This document shows positions 50,777-60,119 of a DNA stretch of 64,000 nt, piece by piece. The notes beneath the pieces are model-generated. The model had not been told where the DNA came from and did not search any database. It saw only the letters and a program-made list of their open reading frames with translations. Location: the NCBI GenBank assembly GCA_003485325.1, contig DMZI01000041.1, forward strand, positions 1 to 64,000, given 5' to 3'. A program made the position numbers and the translations under genes. The stretch comes from Desulfotomaculum sp. (GTDB lineage Bacteria > Bacillota > Desulfotomaculia > Desulfotomaculales > Nap2-2B). The first letter of the stretch is position 1, and each line of letters starts with the position of its first letter.

Positions 50777-51142
50777 TTATTTCAAGATTAACTGCAATAA
50801 CCGGGAGAGGAAAGAATCGAACACCCAGATTAATATACCTACTATAGTAACCGCTACCAAAACAACCCCCGTATAGATACTTACCTCACGCCTGCTAGAC
50901 CAATGAACTTTTTTAAGCTCACTATATACCCCTTTAAAATAGGTCTTTAGTTGTTCTACATAATTTACTTTCTCTTTTTTTGGCGCAGTTTGTTTTCGAT
51001 CGGGCTTGGCGCCTGAACCTTTGCTCAAGTTCTTTGAACCGGTTGCGGGCTTCTTAAAAAATCGGGGCTTGGGCGGGTCCTGTTTTGTAGTACTGCCCTT
51101 TTTAACCTGGTTACCCAACATAGCCACATCCTTTAGACTCAT
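50777..51142 (-). CDS. secE: Preprotein translocase subunit SecE
   Basis: 121 residues, longer than the ~60-residue minimal form because of a basic, low-complexity N-terminal extension (about 1-60, rich in K, P and S). The conserved part is YFKGVYSELKKVHWSSRREV, followed by one membrane helix (TGVVLVAVTIVGILIWVF). It clamps the SecY channel. A second ATG seven codons later (51121), after AAAGGATG, is a possible start. Confidence 0.93.
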   Translation of the reverse strand: MSLKDVAMLGNQVKKGSTTKQDPPKPRFFKKPATGSKNLSKGSGAKPDRKQTAPKKEKVNYVEQLKTYFKGVYSELKKVHWSSRREVSIYTGVVLVAVTIVGILIWVFDSFLSRLLQLILK

Positions 51143-51167
51143 CTTTCTTAATTTTAAGCAACCGGTT

Positions 51168-51317
51168 TTAGCGCGTTTCTTTATGTAAAGTATGGGTGTG
51201 GCAAAACCTGCAATACTTTTTCATTTCAATCCGCCCGGGATCATTCTTTTTATTCTTGGTCGTAGTATAATTTCTTTGTTTGCATTCGCCACAGGCCAAT
51301 GTAACTAATACACGCAT
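51168..51317 (-). CDS. rpmG: 50S ribosomal protein L33 (zinc form)
   Basis: 49 residues: [40 protein letters not shown]. Two CxxC pairs mark the zinc-containing type. GGAGG lies 11 bases upstream. It is the first gene of the secE-nusG-rplKA transcription unit. Confidence 0.97.
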   Translation of the reverse strand: MRVLVTLACGECKQRNYTTTKNKKNDPGRIEMKKYCRFCHTHTLHKETR

Positions 51318-51367
51318 TAGTATGCTTACCCTCCAAAATTTGTTATAGCCGGTCAATAGCCTTAACT

Positions 51368-51396
51368 AATTTACCATAAGCCATATTGTATGTCAA
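51368..51396 (-). promoter_or_regulatory. Consensus promoter of rpmG-secE-nusG operon
   Basis: On the minus strand TTGACA (51391-51396), 17 bases, then TAAATT (51368-51373), about 50 bases before the rpmG start. This is the best housekeeping-type promoter in the superblock. Confidence 0.75.
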
Positions 51397-51445
51397 TACT
51401 TGCCTTGGGGCTGTTGTATCCAGGAGGATTTTAATATTTCAGGGA

Positions 51446-51473
51446 AAACATAAAACCGATAATACCGGATTTT
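51446..51473 (-). terminator. Probable terminator after nth
   Basis: Minus-strand AAAATCCG and CGGTTTT pair around GTATTAT with one bulge, followed by ATGTTTT. It lies 34 bases after the nth stop and just before the rpmG promoter, a sensible boundary between two transcription units. Confidence 0.5.
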
Positions 51474-51506
51474 CTTTTGGAAAATATCAGTAAGGCAGGA
51501 AATAAA

Positions 51507-52151
51507 TTAGCTTTCTCCGGTAAAAGATGAATTGCCTGCGGCACAATGCTTTAACAGCTGACAATCAGTACACCTGGGTTTGCGTGCAGTACAAACCTGT
51601 CGGCCGTGAGACAGAAGCTGATGGTGAAAATCCATTCTGTATTGCGGAGGAAGTAAAGCAATTAATTCTTTTTCGGTTCTTTCAGGCGTTTTGGCTTTTG
51701 AGAGACCCAACCTGTGTGAAACACGAAATACATGTGTATCGACTGGTAAAGTGTGCTGGTTAAAAGCAATGCCGAGAAGCACACCTGCGCTTTTTGGCCC
51801 TACACCGGGAAGCTTTTCCAGTTCTTCACGTGTTGATGGTACACAGGAACCGTATTTCTCTACAAGTATACGGCAGGTATTGATAATATTCTTGCTTTTA
51901 CTGTAAAATAAACCACAGCTTTTAATTTCATTAGCCAGTGTATCTACACTTAAACGAGCATAATCTTCAGGCAAGCGGTATTTTTTAAACAATTTCCCTG
52001 TGATTCTGTTTACCTGCAAATCAGTGCACTGGGCTGATAAAATTACTGCGATTAAAAGCTGAAAACTATTTTCATATTCCAGCCCTGTCTTTGCGTCAGG
52101 GTATAATCCGGATAGTATTTTGATAATTGCCTCAACGTTAGTGTTAAGCAT
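51507..52151 (-). CDS. nth: Endonuclease III
   Basis: 214 residues. It is a DNA glycosylase/AP lyase for oxidised pyrimidines. The helix-hairpin-helix LPGVGPKSAGVLLG contains the catalytic Lys120, and Asp138 is in LPVDTHVFRVS. The 4Fe-4S cluster motif C-x6-C-x2-C-x5-C is complete (Cys187, 194, 197, 203). It follows coaD by 27 bases on the same strand. Confidence 0.96.
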   Translation of the reverse strand: MLNTNVEAIIKILSGLYPDAKTGLEYENSFQLLIAVILSAQCTDLQVNRITGKLFKKYRLPEDYARLSVDTLANEIKSCGLFYSKSKNIINTCRILVEKYGSCVPSTREELEKLPGVGPKSAGVLLGIAFNQHTLPVDTHVFRVSHRLGLSKAKTPERTEKELIALLPPQYRMDFHHQLLSHGRQVCTARKPRCTDCQLLKHCAAGNSSFTGES

Positions 52152-52178
52152 TCAGCCGGGATCTCCGCAAGGCCTAAC

Positions 52179-52685
52179 TTAGCCTTCTGACTTGTCTCTT
52201 TCCCTGCAGGCCAATATTTTTTTGCCCAATCTCTCCTCTATTAAAGGGGGCACCAGACCGCTGATACAGCCTCCGAAATAGGCAACTTCCTTCACCCCGT
52301 TTGAGCTAATGAAAGAATATCTCGCCCTAGTCATCAAGAAAACCGTTTCAACAGAAGGTTGTAATTGTTTATTCGTCAGAGCCATCATAAATTCATTTTC
52401 GAAATCCGAAATAGCTCTTAATCCCCTTATAACGACCTGCGCTCCCCTTGTTACCGCATAACTGACTGTTAAACCTTCAAAAGAATCAACTAATACGTTT
52501 GAATAGTTTTGCAGGACTTCCCTTAACATGTCCACACGTTCGGTAACTGAAAAAAAGGGAGTTTTACTGGCGTTTTTAGACACGGCCACAATTACCTTGT
52601 CAAACAGAGCGATAGCCCGTTCGATAATATCCAAATGACCGCATGTTACGGGATCAAAGCTGCCGGGATAAATGGCTGTTCGCAA
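52179..52685 (-). CDS. coaD: Phosphopantetheine adenylyltransferase
   Basis: 168 residues. It makes dephospho-CoA from phosphopantetheine and ATP. The nucleotidyltransferase motif YPGSFDPVTCGHLDIIERA with the conserved His, VIRGLRAISDFENEFMMALT, and FISSNGVKEVAYFGG are visible. It lies between thrS and nth, not in its common place beside rsmD/ylbM. Confidence 0.95.
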   Translation of the reverse strand: MRTAIYPGSFDPVTCGHLDIIERAIALFDKVIVAVSKNASKTPFFSVTERVDMLREVLQNYSNVLVDSFEGLTVSYAVTRGAQVVIRGLRAISDFENEFMMALTNKQLQPSVETVFLMTRARYSFISSNGVKEVAYFGGCISGLVPPLIEERLGKKILACRERDKSEG

Positions 52686-52716
52686 TATCTCTCACTCCTT
52701 TCCAAATGTTTGCTCT

Positions 52717-54642
52717 TTATGAATTAGGAAGTGGTGTTAAAGCCTTACTATTAACTTCCTCCTCTAACTTTAAAACAAACTCGTCAAGCGCCATTCCTCC
52801 CAAATCGCCGAACTGGCGGTTACGAACAGAAACCTGTTCGCGATTAGCTTCACGATCTCCAATTACCAGCATATAAGGAACCTTTTGCAACTGAGCTTCG
52901 CGTATTTTATAATTAACTTTCTCATTCCTGTCATCAAGCTCGGTGCGGAAACCTTTTTCATCCAGAATATCTTTTACTTGACCTGCGTGAGTAAAATGCC
53001 TTTGTGCTATAGGAAGGACCCTTACCTGCACAGGCGCCAGCCAAAGTGGAAAAGCCCCGGCGAAATGCTCCGTAAGTATCCCAATAAACCGCTCTATACT
53101 CCCGAAGACTACCCTGTGAAGCATGACCGGCTGGTGTTTTACTCCATCCTCCCCTATGTAGGCCAGGTTAAACATTTCAGGCATTATAAAATCCAATTGT
53201 ATAGTGCCGCACTGCCAGGTACGGCCAAGGCAATCCTGAAGATGGAAATCAATTTTAGGGCCGTAAAAAGCGCCGTCACCCTCGTTCACTTTATATCCTA
53301 TTCCTTTCTCTTCCAGGGCCTCTCTCAATGCTGTAGTTGCCAGATCCCAGATCTCGTCCGAACCTATAGAATTCTCAGGCTTAGTGGAAAGCTCGACATG
53401 GTAGGGAAAATTGAAAATCTTATAAACGTCGTCTACTAAGTCAATAACACCTATTATTTCATTTTTGACCTGCCCGGGTAACATAAAAATATGGGCATCA
53501 TCCTGAGTAAAGCACCGGACACGCATTAAACCGTGCAAAACACCCGAAAGTTCATGACGGTGCACCAGTCCCAACTCAGCCAGCCTGATCGGCAGATCTC
53601 TGTAACTGTGCAGACGGCTGCGGTAAACAAGAATACCCCCAGGACAATTCATCGGCTTTACTGCATAGTCAGCCTGATCTATTTTAGTAAAATACATGTT
53701 TTCCCTATAATGTTCCCAGTGCCCGGACTGTTCCCAAAGAGAACGGTTCAGGATGACCGGTGTCCGTATTTCTTGATACCCTCTTTTTTTATGCTCCTCG
53801 CGCCAAAACTTCTCCAGTTCGTTTCGTAAAACCATCCCTTTGGGGTGGAAAAATGGGAATCCCGGCCCTTCTTCCTGAATACTGAACAAATCCAAATCGA
53901 TGCCTAAACGGCGGTGATCTCTTCTTTTTGCTTCTTCAATTCGAAACAGGTATTCATCAAGCTCGGATTTTTTAGGGAATGATGTTCCATAAATACGTTG
54001 GAGCATTTTGTTTCTTTCGTCTCCACGCCAGTAAGCCCCTGCTACACTAAGCAGTTTTATAGCCTTTAACCTGCCGGTGGAAGGAAGATGAGGGCCGACG
54101 CACAAGTCTGTAAATTCTCCCTGGGAATAACATGAAATTACCGCATCTAACGGGAGGTCGTTGATTAATTCAACTTTGTACGGCTCTTTTAGGTCGCTGA
54201 ATAATTTAAGCGCCTCTTCCCTGCTTAACTCAAACCTCTTAAAAGGCAGGTCCTCTTTTATAATTGTTTCCATTTCCTCCTGAATTTTTTCCAGGTCTTC
54301 GGCAGTGAAAGGTCTTTGGGGATCAAAATCATAATAATAACCTTCCTCTATTGCCGGGCCAATGGCAAGCTTCGTGTCGGGGAAAAGCCGTTTTACAGCC
54401 TGTGCCATAACATGTGCGCTGCTATGACGAAAGACGCGCTTCCCTTCATCATCCTCAAAGGTAAAGAAATTAATGTTTTTCTCGCCATCAGGCTGGTAAT
54501 CCAGGTCATGCAATTCTTTATCTATTGCTCCAACAAGGACTTCCTTGCCCAGCCGGGGATTAATATCCGCCGCTATTTCACGAAGTTTTATACCCGCGTT
54601 ATACTCATGGACCTGACCGTCCTTCAACGTAATCTTCAACAT
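52717..54642 (-). CDS. thrS: Threonyl-tRNA synthetase
   Basis: 641 residues. Order: TGS domain (about 1-62), editing domain with HSSAHVMAQAVKRLFPD and CVGPHLPSTGRLKA, class II catalytic core (motif 2 region RHELSGVLHGLMRVRCFTQD, zinc-binding NCPGG, motif 3 LHRVVFGSIERFIGIL) and anticodon-binding domain. It charges tRNA-Thr and edits Ser-tRNA-Thr. A consensus promoter lies ~50 bases upstream. No T-box leader motif (AGGGTGGNACCGCG) is present, although thrS is often T-box controlled in Bacillota. Confidence 0.97.
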   Translation of the reverse strand: MLKITLKDGQVHEYNAGIKLREIAADINPRLGKEVLVGAIDKELHDLDYQPDGEKNINFFTFEDDEGKRVFRHSSAHVMAQAVKRLFPDTKLAIGPAIEEGYYYDFDPQRPFTAEDLEKIQEEMETIIKEDLPFKRFELSREEALKLFSDLKEPYKVELINDLPLDAVISCYSQGEFTDLCVGPHLPSTGRLKAIKLLSVAGAYWRGDERNKMLQRIYGTSFPKKSELDEYLFRIEEAKRRDHRRLGIDLDLFSIQEEGPGFPFFHPKGMVLRNELEKFWREEHKKRGYQEIRTPVILNRSLWEQSGHWEHYRENMYFTKIDQADYAVKPMNCPGGILVYRSRLHSYRDLPIRLAELGLVHRHELSGVLHGLMRVRCFTQDDAHIFMLPGQVKNEIIGVIDLVDDVYKIFNFPYHVELSTKPENSIGSDEIWDLATTALREALEEKGIGYKVNEGDGAFYGPKIDFHLQDCLGRTWQCGTIQLDFIMPEMFNLAYIGEDGVKHQPVMLHRVVFGSIERFIGILTEHFAGAFPLWLAPVQVRVLPIAQRHFTHAGQVKDILDEKGFRTELDDRNEKVNYKIREAQLQKVPYMLVIGDREANREQVSVRNRQFGDLGGMALDEFVLKLEEEVNSKALTPLPNS

Positions 54643-54687
54643 TTGTTTTAACTCCTATAAATGATTTTTTAAAGCAATGGTGATTTT

Positions 54688-54717
54688 AATATAACCAAAT
54701 GGAAAGAAATCTGTCAA
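54688..54717 (-). promoter_or_regulatory. Promoter of thrS
   Basis: Minus strand: TTGACA (54712-54717), 18 bases, TATATT (54688-54693). It is preceded by the ytxC terminator and followed by thrS. Confidence 0.65.
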
Positions 54718-54731
54718 TCGATAGCAGAATA

Positions 54732-54757
54732 AAAGGGGTTGTCCAGTAACCCTTTAT
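54732..54757 (-). terminator. Terminator between ytxC and thrS
   Basis: Minus-strand AAAGGGTT and AACCCCTTTT pair around ACTGGAC, with one extra C in the second arm, and the second arm ends in TTTT. It separates ytxC from thrS. Confidence 0.6.
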
Positions 54758-54838
54758 GAAGTACGCCATTATTTGAAAAATGACTGTTGCTGATTAATAT
54801 TCAATCAAAGAATACAACAAAACTCAACCATATATGTG

Positions 54839-55717
54839 TCAACAACCCCGTCCCCTTGACACACAGAGATAACATCCGGTACATTCCTTAAGTTGCCCGG
54901 AAAATATATCCCTGATCATTTTTTTAACTACAGCCGTCCGCTCATTACCACAAGAGTGAAATATTATTTTCTTCGGGACCAGTGAAACCAACAGGTTGAT
55001 CAAGAGATCATCGTAACTCAGTTCCTCTTGATCCTGTTCATCACCTGCTTTTTCCAATAAACCGCTTTTGATTACTTTTCTACGTTTGTCAAAAAGCTTA
55101 AAAAACCCTTCAGGATAAAAAACTACGTGTACAAAGTCAACCTTGGATTCATTTGTCTTTGTAAGGCGCCTTAGAAGAAGAATAAATTCGTTATAATCCT
55201 TTTCCAGTAAAAAACTGTCTACAGCTTTATCTACTATCTCTGCAAGTTCAACCAAATAGTCCTTTAACCGAAACATTATAAATCCCTTAATTATTATCAT
55301 GTCCGTTGTTGCTATATAATCCAGTAATTTATTTAAGATAGCGTTCCTGCGGTGTATTCTGTATAAAAATGTACAGCCGCTGCTCTTTTCCCTTTCTCCG
55401 GTATGCCTGAGGATTTCTTGAAAAATATCCTCCCTTTCGGAAACAGAAAAACAATAATTCTGTTCAAAAATATTATAGGCAAGCATACTTTCTATGCTGT
55501 TAATGATCAGACCTGCAATAGCCTCGGCAATAAATCTTTTAAATTGAGTTGAAGCGTCCTTCGGATGGCCGCATAATAAATAAGCCAGCTTTTCTTCCGG
55601 ATCCTCGGATATACTTAATACAACGTTCCCGGCTGAAGCATGTTTAAAGGTACTGTCCAGCTCAGCTTTAAGCTTGTCAATATTCTGCCTTGTATCAACA
55701 ATCATAAACCGTTCCAC
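54839..55717 (-). CDS. ytxC: Sporulation protein YtxC
   Basis: About 292 residues, similar to the poorly characterised YtxC family encoded beside thrS in Bacillus and many clostridia. Family strings are IAEAIAGLIINSIESMLAYN, INGL-like IIIKGFIMFRLKDYLVELAE and the C-terminal VSLVPKKIIFHSC. It ends with a Cys cluster (CTGCYLC). Its role is unknown beyond association with sporulation. The start is set by GGAGGG followed by seven bases and GTG 55717; the open frame begins with TTG 15 bases earlier, inside the ribosome site. Confidence 0.85.
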   Translation of the reverse strand: MERFMIVDTRQNIDKLKAELDSTFKHASAGNVVLSISEDPEEKLAYLLCGHPKDASTQFKRFIAEAIAGLIINSIESMLAYNIFEQNYCFSVSEREDIFQEILRHTGEREKSSGCTFLYRIHRRNAILNKLLDYIATTDMIIIKGFIMFRLKDYLVELAEIVDKAVDSFLLEKDYNEFILLLRRLTKTNESKVDFVHVVFYPEGFFKLFDKRRKVIKSGLLEKAGDEQDQEELSYDDLLINLLVSLVPKKIIFHSCGNERTAVVKKMIRDIFSGQLKECTGCYLCVSRGRGC

Positions 55718-55800
55718 TTCATTGCCCTCCAATTACCGCATTAATATATTATATGAAAATAAAAGATAAACAATTTGCGGTAAAAGCAGGATAAGAAAGC

Positions 55801-57402
55801 TTATTTGCAAAATATGCTCCGCAGGACTTCCTCTGGAATACCCTTTATAACTTCAGCCCTCCCAATTCTCACTGGCAAAGCAAATGTATATTCTCTGTCG
55901 ATTACTTTTTTATCCTTTAAAATAGAAACCATAAACTGATCAATTGGAAGTTGCCCGGGCAGTTCCCAAGGCAGGCCTGTTTTTTTAATCAATCCAAGGA
56001 TACGTTCTTCATCTTTCTTTGTTAAAATACCTAGTTCGTTTGCCAGGCGGGATTCGGCCGCCATACCAATCGCTACCGCTTCTCCGTGACGGTACAGATT
56101 ATATCCCGATAATGCTTCTATGGTATGTCCTACTGTATGGCCAAAGTTTAGAATAGCCCGGCGCCCGCTTTCTGTTTCGTCTTCCTGAACAACTTCTGCC
56201 TTTATCCTGCAGGAGGTTGAGATTGCCCTTGTTAGTGCCTCAGGCCGCCTGTCAAGCAAGTCACCTATATGATCAACAAGCCATGAAAAAAACTCTCGAT
56301 CAGCAATAACAGCGCATTTAATTACTTCAGCAAGACCGGTCCTGAGTTCCCTGTCATCAAGAGTGGAAATTAGATTTATATCGGATAGAACAAGTTTGGG
56401 CTGGTAAAAGGCTCCGATGATATTTTTTCCGCGCGGATGGTTCACTGCCACCTTGCCTCCTACGCTGCTATCCACCTGGGCTAAAAGAGTAGTCGGCAGC
56501 TGTACGAAAGCAACTCCCCTCATATAAGTTGCAGCAACAAAACCAGCGAGGTCACCTACAACTCCCCCTCCCAGGGCGATTACTACGCTTTGACGGTCAA
56601 GCTCATTAAGATATGCCAGATCATACAATTTCCCGGCGACATCCAAACTTTTTGCTTCTTCGCTATCCGGCGCCAGCGCGGGTATAACCCTGTAACCAGC
56701 AGCGGAAAGCTTTTTTTCCACTAGCTCGCCAAAAAGGCCGAATACCTTGGGATTGCTTACCAGGAGCACTCTTTTACCCAAATTAAGTTCTTTAAGATAA
56801 CAATCAACTGAGCTTATCAATCCCTGACCGATATAGATATGATAACTACGCTTGTCGAGATCGAGGTAAATATCTACTGGCGCCTGCATCTTTTTACGCT
56901 CCTGTAAGTTTTGAATTATTTTTTCCACCACTTGATCAGGCTTGTCGAAACTTGTATCTATATTTATGTCTGCTGCACTATATGCCTGTGAGCGTACTGA
57001 TAAAAGCTCCTCGATTTTCTGTTTTAAATCTTCTTTACCGCTAAGAAGAGGCCGGCTCTGGCCTGCTTTAACCCGCTTCAGGATTGTCTCCAGATTAGCG
57101 GTCAGGCAGATGAGAATGCCATTTTCCCTTAAACAGGCGACATTTTCACTATCAAGGACTGTTCCCCCCCCGGTTGCCACTACCAAATGCTTTCTTTTGC
57201 CAAGTTTTCTTACAACCAGTTTCTCTTCTGAACGGAACCTTGACTCTCCGAATTGTTTAAAAATCTGCGGAATTGTTTTGCCGGTAACACGCTCTACCTC
57301 ACTGTCGGTATCAATAAAATCCCAGTTGAGGCGGTCGGCGAGCTTTCTGCCGATAATGGTTTTGCCTGTTCCCATAAACCCGATTAAAATGATATTCTCC
57401 AT
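55801..57402 (-). CDS. aroKB: Shikimate kinase / 3-dehydroquinate synthase fusion
   Basis: 533 residues in one uninterrupted frame. Residues ~1-170 are shikimate kinase: P-loop GFMGTGKT (8-15), DTDSEVERVTG with the shikimate-binding Asp, FRSEEKLV and ATGGGTVL. Residues ~175-533 are 3-dehydroquinate synthase: VVIALGGGVVGDLAGFVAAT (NAD binding), QLPTTLLAQVDSSVGGKVAV, then LNFGHTVGHTIEALSGYNLY and HGEAVAIGM with the zinc ligands. The enzyme thus performs the second and fifth steps of the chorismate pathway. It is directly upstream of ytxC and 16 bases after aroC in the direction of transcription. Confidence 0.95.
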   Translation of the reverse strand: MENIILIGFMGTGKTIIGRKLADRLNWDFIDTDSEVERVTGKTIPQIFKQFGESRFRSEEKLVVRKLGKRKHLVVATGGGTVLDSENVACLRENGILICLTANLETILKRVKAGQSRPLLSGKEDLKQKIEELLSVRSQAYSAADINIDTSFDKPDQVVEKIIQNLQERKKMQAPVDIYLDLDKRSYHIYIGQGLISSVDCYLKELNLGKRVLLVSNPKVFGLFGELVEKKLSAAGYRVIPALAPDSEEAKSLDVAGKLYDLAYLNELDRQSVVIALGGGVVGDLAGFVAATYMRGVAFVQLPTTLLAQVDSSVGGKVAVNHPRGKNIIGAFYQPKLVLSDINLISTLDDRELRTGLAEVIKCAVIADREFFSWLVDHIGDLLDRRPEALTRAISTSCRIKAEVVQEDETESGRRAILNFGHTVGHTIEALSGYNLYRHGEAVAIGMAAESRLANELGILTKKDEERILGLIKKTGLPWELPGQLPIDQFMVSILKDKKVIDREYTFALPVRIGRAEVIKGIPEEVLRSIFCK

Positions 57403-57418
57403 TAAACAACCGCCTGTT

Positions 57419-58615
57419 TCAAATGCTTCTTTCCTTTACCCTCAACATATATGCATCATAATTTTTTTTCATCTCGTCAACTGTATCACCGCCAAATTTG
57501 TCCGTTAAGGCAACCGACAGTTCCCATGCTACGGCAGCTTCCCCGATTACGCTGGCTGCGGGCACAGAACAGGTATCAGCCCTTTCCACAGAAGCCAGTT
57601 GGGATTCATGGGTCAGCAAGTCCACGCTGTGCAACGGTTTATACAGTGTTGGAATTGGTTTTACGGCCGCTCTTACAATTAAAGGTTCCCCGTTGGTCAC
57701 GCCCCCCTCCAGTCCACCCGCACGGTTTGTCTGACGATAAAATCCCTTTCCCTTTCTGTGATAGATTTCATCGTGCGCTAAAGAACCGGGTAAACAGGAA
57801 GCAGCAAAACCGAGTCCGATTTCCACTCCCTTTATTGAAGGTATACTCATCAGCGACCTGGCCAGGTTTCCGTCCAGCCTCCTGTCCCATTGTACGAAAC
57901 TGCCCAGACCAGGGGGCAAGCCGAACACACACACTTCAAAAACACCGCCAAGGGAATCCCCTGTTGCCCTGGCATAATCAATCTCCTGTTTCATGGCCTC
58001 TTCAGCTTTTGGATCGGGACAGTAAAACTGCGAACCAGACAGCGCTTCTTTATACATCCGGAGATCAGTCCGCTCCATTTGGCTGGCTTGCGCATAACCT
58101 GACGTTTCACTGATGGTTATACGGCCGATTTGCAGAACATAACCAATTACGATAATATCCAGAGCTTCGAGCAGTTTTTCCGCCACACTACCCACCGCAA
58201 CTCTGGCTGCGGTCTCCCTGGCGCTTGCACGTTCCAGAACATTCCTTATATCCCGCTGGTCATACTTTAATGCGCCGGCGAGATCAGCATGCCCCGGCCG
58301 GGGGCGGGTAACCATTCTTTGGGCAAGGTCTGCACTTTTGTCGGACGCCATGATTTCTTTCCAGTTTATCCAGTCGCGGTTCTCTATCTGCAAGGTAATG
58401 GGGCTTCCGGTTGTAATACCTCCGCGCACCCCGCTTAAAAAAACAACCTGATCATTTTCAATTGCCATCCGGCCTCCGCGTCCATAACCCCCCTGACGTC
58501 TGGCAAGCCTTTTATTAATATAGTCCCTGCACAGCGTTAGCCCCGCCGGCAAACCTTCAATTATCGCGGTAAGCGCTGGGCCATGGGATTCACCGGAGGT
58601 TAAATAACGAAGCAC
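57419..58615 (-). CDS. aroC: Chorismate synthase
   Basis: 398 residues. It converts EPSP to chorismate with reduced [62 protein letters not shown] (catalytic His) and [20 protein letters not shown] are diagnostic. The open frame begins at 58633, but GAGGAG lies within that extension and eight bases before GTG 58615, which gives the normal start. Confidence 0.97.
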   Translation of the reverse strand: MLRYLTSGESHGPALTAIIEGLPAGLTLCRDYINKRLARRQGGYGRGGRMAIENDQVVFLSGVRGGITTGSPITLQIENRDWINWKEIMASDKSADLAQRMVTRPRPGHADLAGALKYDQRDIRNVLERASARETAARVAVGSVAEKLLEALDIIVIGYVLQIGRITISETSGYAQASQMERTDLRMYKEALSGSQFYCPDPKAEEAMKQEIDYARATGDSLGGVFEVCVFGLPPGLGSFVQWDRRLDGNLARSLMSIPSIKGVEIGLGFAASCLPGSLAHDEIYHRKGKGFYRQTNRAGGLEGGVTNGEPLIVRAAVKPIPTLYKPLHSVDLLTHESQLASVERADTCSVPAASVIGEAAVAWELSVALTDKFGGDTVDEMKKNYDAYMLRVKERSI

Positions 58616-58673
58616 ACATACAACTCCTCTCATTATATAAACAAAGCATAACGAATATGACGTACGTTATTGC

Positions 58674-59552
58674 TCAGTAGACTTGCGCGTCAAGGAACTC
58701 CTCCAGTGATTTGCGCATTATTTCTACAGGAGCCTGTACACCTGTCCAATACTCAAAAGCAAGCACCCCCTGGTACAGAAGCATTCCTATTCCGTTAATT
58801 ACTTTAACCCCTTCGGCCAAACAGGCATTTTTTAAAAATTTGGTTACAGGGGGGTTATAAACCAAATCACAGATAACTTGACCCGGTTGAAGATATTCAA
58901 AAGGAAAATCTAAACAAACATCTTCTTTTGGATACATACCCAGCGGCGTTGCCTGAACAATCAAATCAGCCTTCTTAATGGATTCTTTAAATTCCGCCCC
59001 GGCCCAGAGTGCAGTATCAGCCTTTTTTATTGGAGTCTGCTCAGTTAATAACTGCGCAAGAGCCAGTGCTCTTTCATGTTTTCGGTTGACTATGGTCACC
59101 GAACGGGCGCCTGATATGGCAAGCTCAACAGCAATGGACCGGGCAGCGCCCCCGGCGCCAACGATAAGCACGGCTTTCCCCGCAGGGAAAAAATTTGCTT
59201 CTTCTTTCAAGGAACGCAAAAAACCGGCTCCGTCTGTATTATAGCCATACAGCTTTCCTTTATTATTGACGATGGTGTTTACGGCGCCTGCTATTTTAGC
59301 TCCGGGTGTTATCTGATCAAGGTAGCAGCATACTTTTTCTTTATGGGGTATGGTAATGTTTACACCAGCCATTCCAAGCGATATAACCGCTTTCACTGCG
59401 CTCTCCAGTTCTGCAGGCGCAACACAATAAGGAACATAAATATAATCAAGCCCCAAAAAAGAAAAAGCTGCATTTTGCATGATTGGCGAGAATGAGTGTT
59501 CGACAGGGCATCCAAAAAGTCCGCAAACACGGGTTGCGCCGCTTATTAACAA
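58674..59552 (-). CDS. aroE: Shikimate dehydrogenase (NADP+)
   Basis: 292 residues. CGLFGCPVEHSFSPIMQNAA binds shikimate; GVNITIPHKEKV has the catalytic Lys; AVNTIVNNKGKLYGYNTDGA has the catalytic Asp; the Rossmann motif is LIVGAGGAARSIAVELA with the NADP-type NRKHERA. It catalyses dehydroshikimate reduction. The start is TTG. It is followed by aroC and aroKB, giving an aro operon of three genes and four activities. Confidence 0.95.
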   Translation of the reverse strand: MLISGATRVCGLFGCPVEHSFSPIMQNAAFSFLGLDYIYVPYCVAPAELESAVKAVISLGMAGVNITIPHKEKVCCYLDQITPGAKIAGAVNTIVNNKGKLYGYNTDGAGFLRSLKEEANFFPAGKAVLIVGAGGAARSIAVELAISGARSVTIVNRKHERALALAQLLTEQTPIKKADTALWAGAEFKESIKKADLIVQATPLGMYPKEDVCLDFPFEYLQPGQVICDLVYNPPVTKFLKNACLAEGVKVINGIGMLLYQGVLAFEYWTGVQAPVEIMRKSLEEFLDAQVY

Positions 59553-59582
59553 TAAATAAAAACCCCTTTTCTAAGAGTTCCG

Positions 59583-60113
59583 CTATTTGTGCTGGTATTC
59601 AGTGTATATAGGCTGTTTCTTAAATAAATTAAGTACAAGTTTCTCCAACTGCCGGCTGATCAGCCGTGTAGCCCAAAACTCTTTTCCATTCATAGGCGCC
59701 ACAAGTATAGTAAACATACCCAGCCTGTTGCCGCCAAGAATATCCGTAAAGACCTGATCCCCTACAACTGCCGTCTGTTCCGGATAAGTTCCCAGCAGCT
59801 TGAGCGCCTGTCGGAAAGGTTTGCGGCGCGGTTTTACCGCATAACAGATCGCGGGCAAATCTAATTCCCCGGCAAGTTTAAAAACACGCTTAGCATTATT
59901 ATTTGAAATGATGCATGCCTTAAAATTGCTGTTGCGGATTTCTTTCAGCCAACTGCTCACTTCGGTTGAAAAGACGTCAGCATTTCGCGGTATGATCGTA
60001 TTGTCAAGGTCGAAGAGAATACCCCGAATACCTGCTTTATAAAGGTCATTAACATTAATATCAAACAATGAAGGAACATAAAGTTTGGGATATAACAACT
60101 CGAATATAGACAA
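59583..60113 (-). CDS. YqeG-family HAD-type (subfamily IIIA) phosphatase
   Basis: 176 residues. HAD motif I is GIRGILFDLDNTIIPRNADV; motif II is ACIISNNNAKRV; motif III/IV is AVVGDQVFTDILGGNRLGM. The family is linked to phosphatidylglycerolphosphate phosphatase-like proteins, and B. subtilis YqeG lies beside aroE in the same way. The substrate is not certain. It is 30 bases before aroE in the direction of transcription. Confidence 0.88.
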   Translation of the reverse strand: MSIFELLYPKLYVPSLFDINVNDLYKAGIRGILFDLDNTIIPRNADVFSTEVSSWLKEIRNSNFKACIISNNNAKRVFKLAGELDLPAICYAVKPRRKPFRQALKLLGTYPEQTAVVGDQVFTDILGGNRLGMFTILVAPMNGKEFWATRLISRQLEKLVLNLFKKQPIYTEYQHK

Positions 60114-60119
60114 ATTAAT

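Noticed and set aside
51143..51167. tRNA gene near rpmG-secE, as in some Bacillota
   Set aside because: The gap is only 25 bases; no cloverleaf is possible. No tRNA was found in the other gaps inspected.
54643..54838. T-box leader upstream of thrS
   Set aside because: No AGGGTGGNACCGCG motif on the minus strand; the region instead holds a terminator and a plain promoter.
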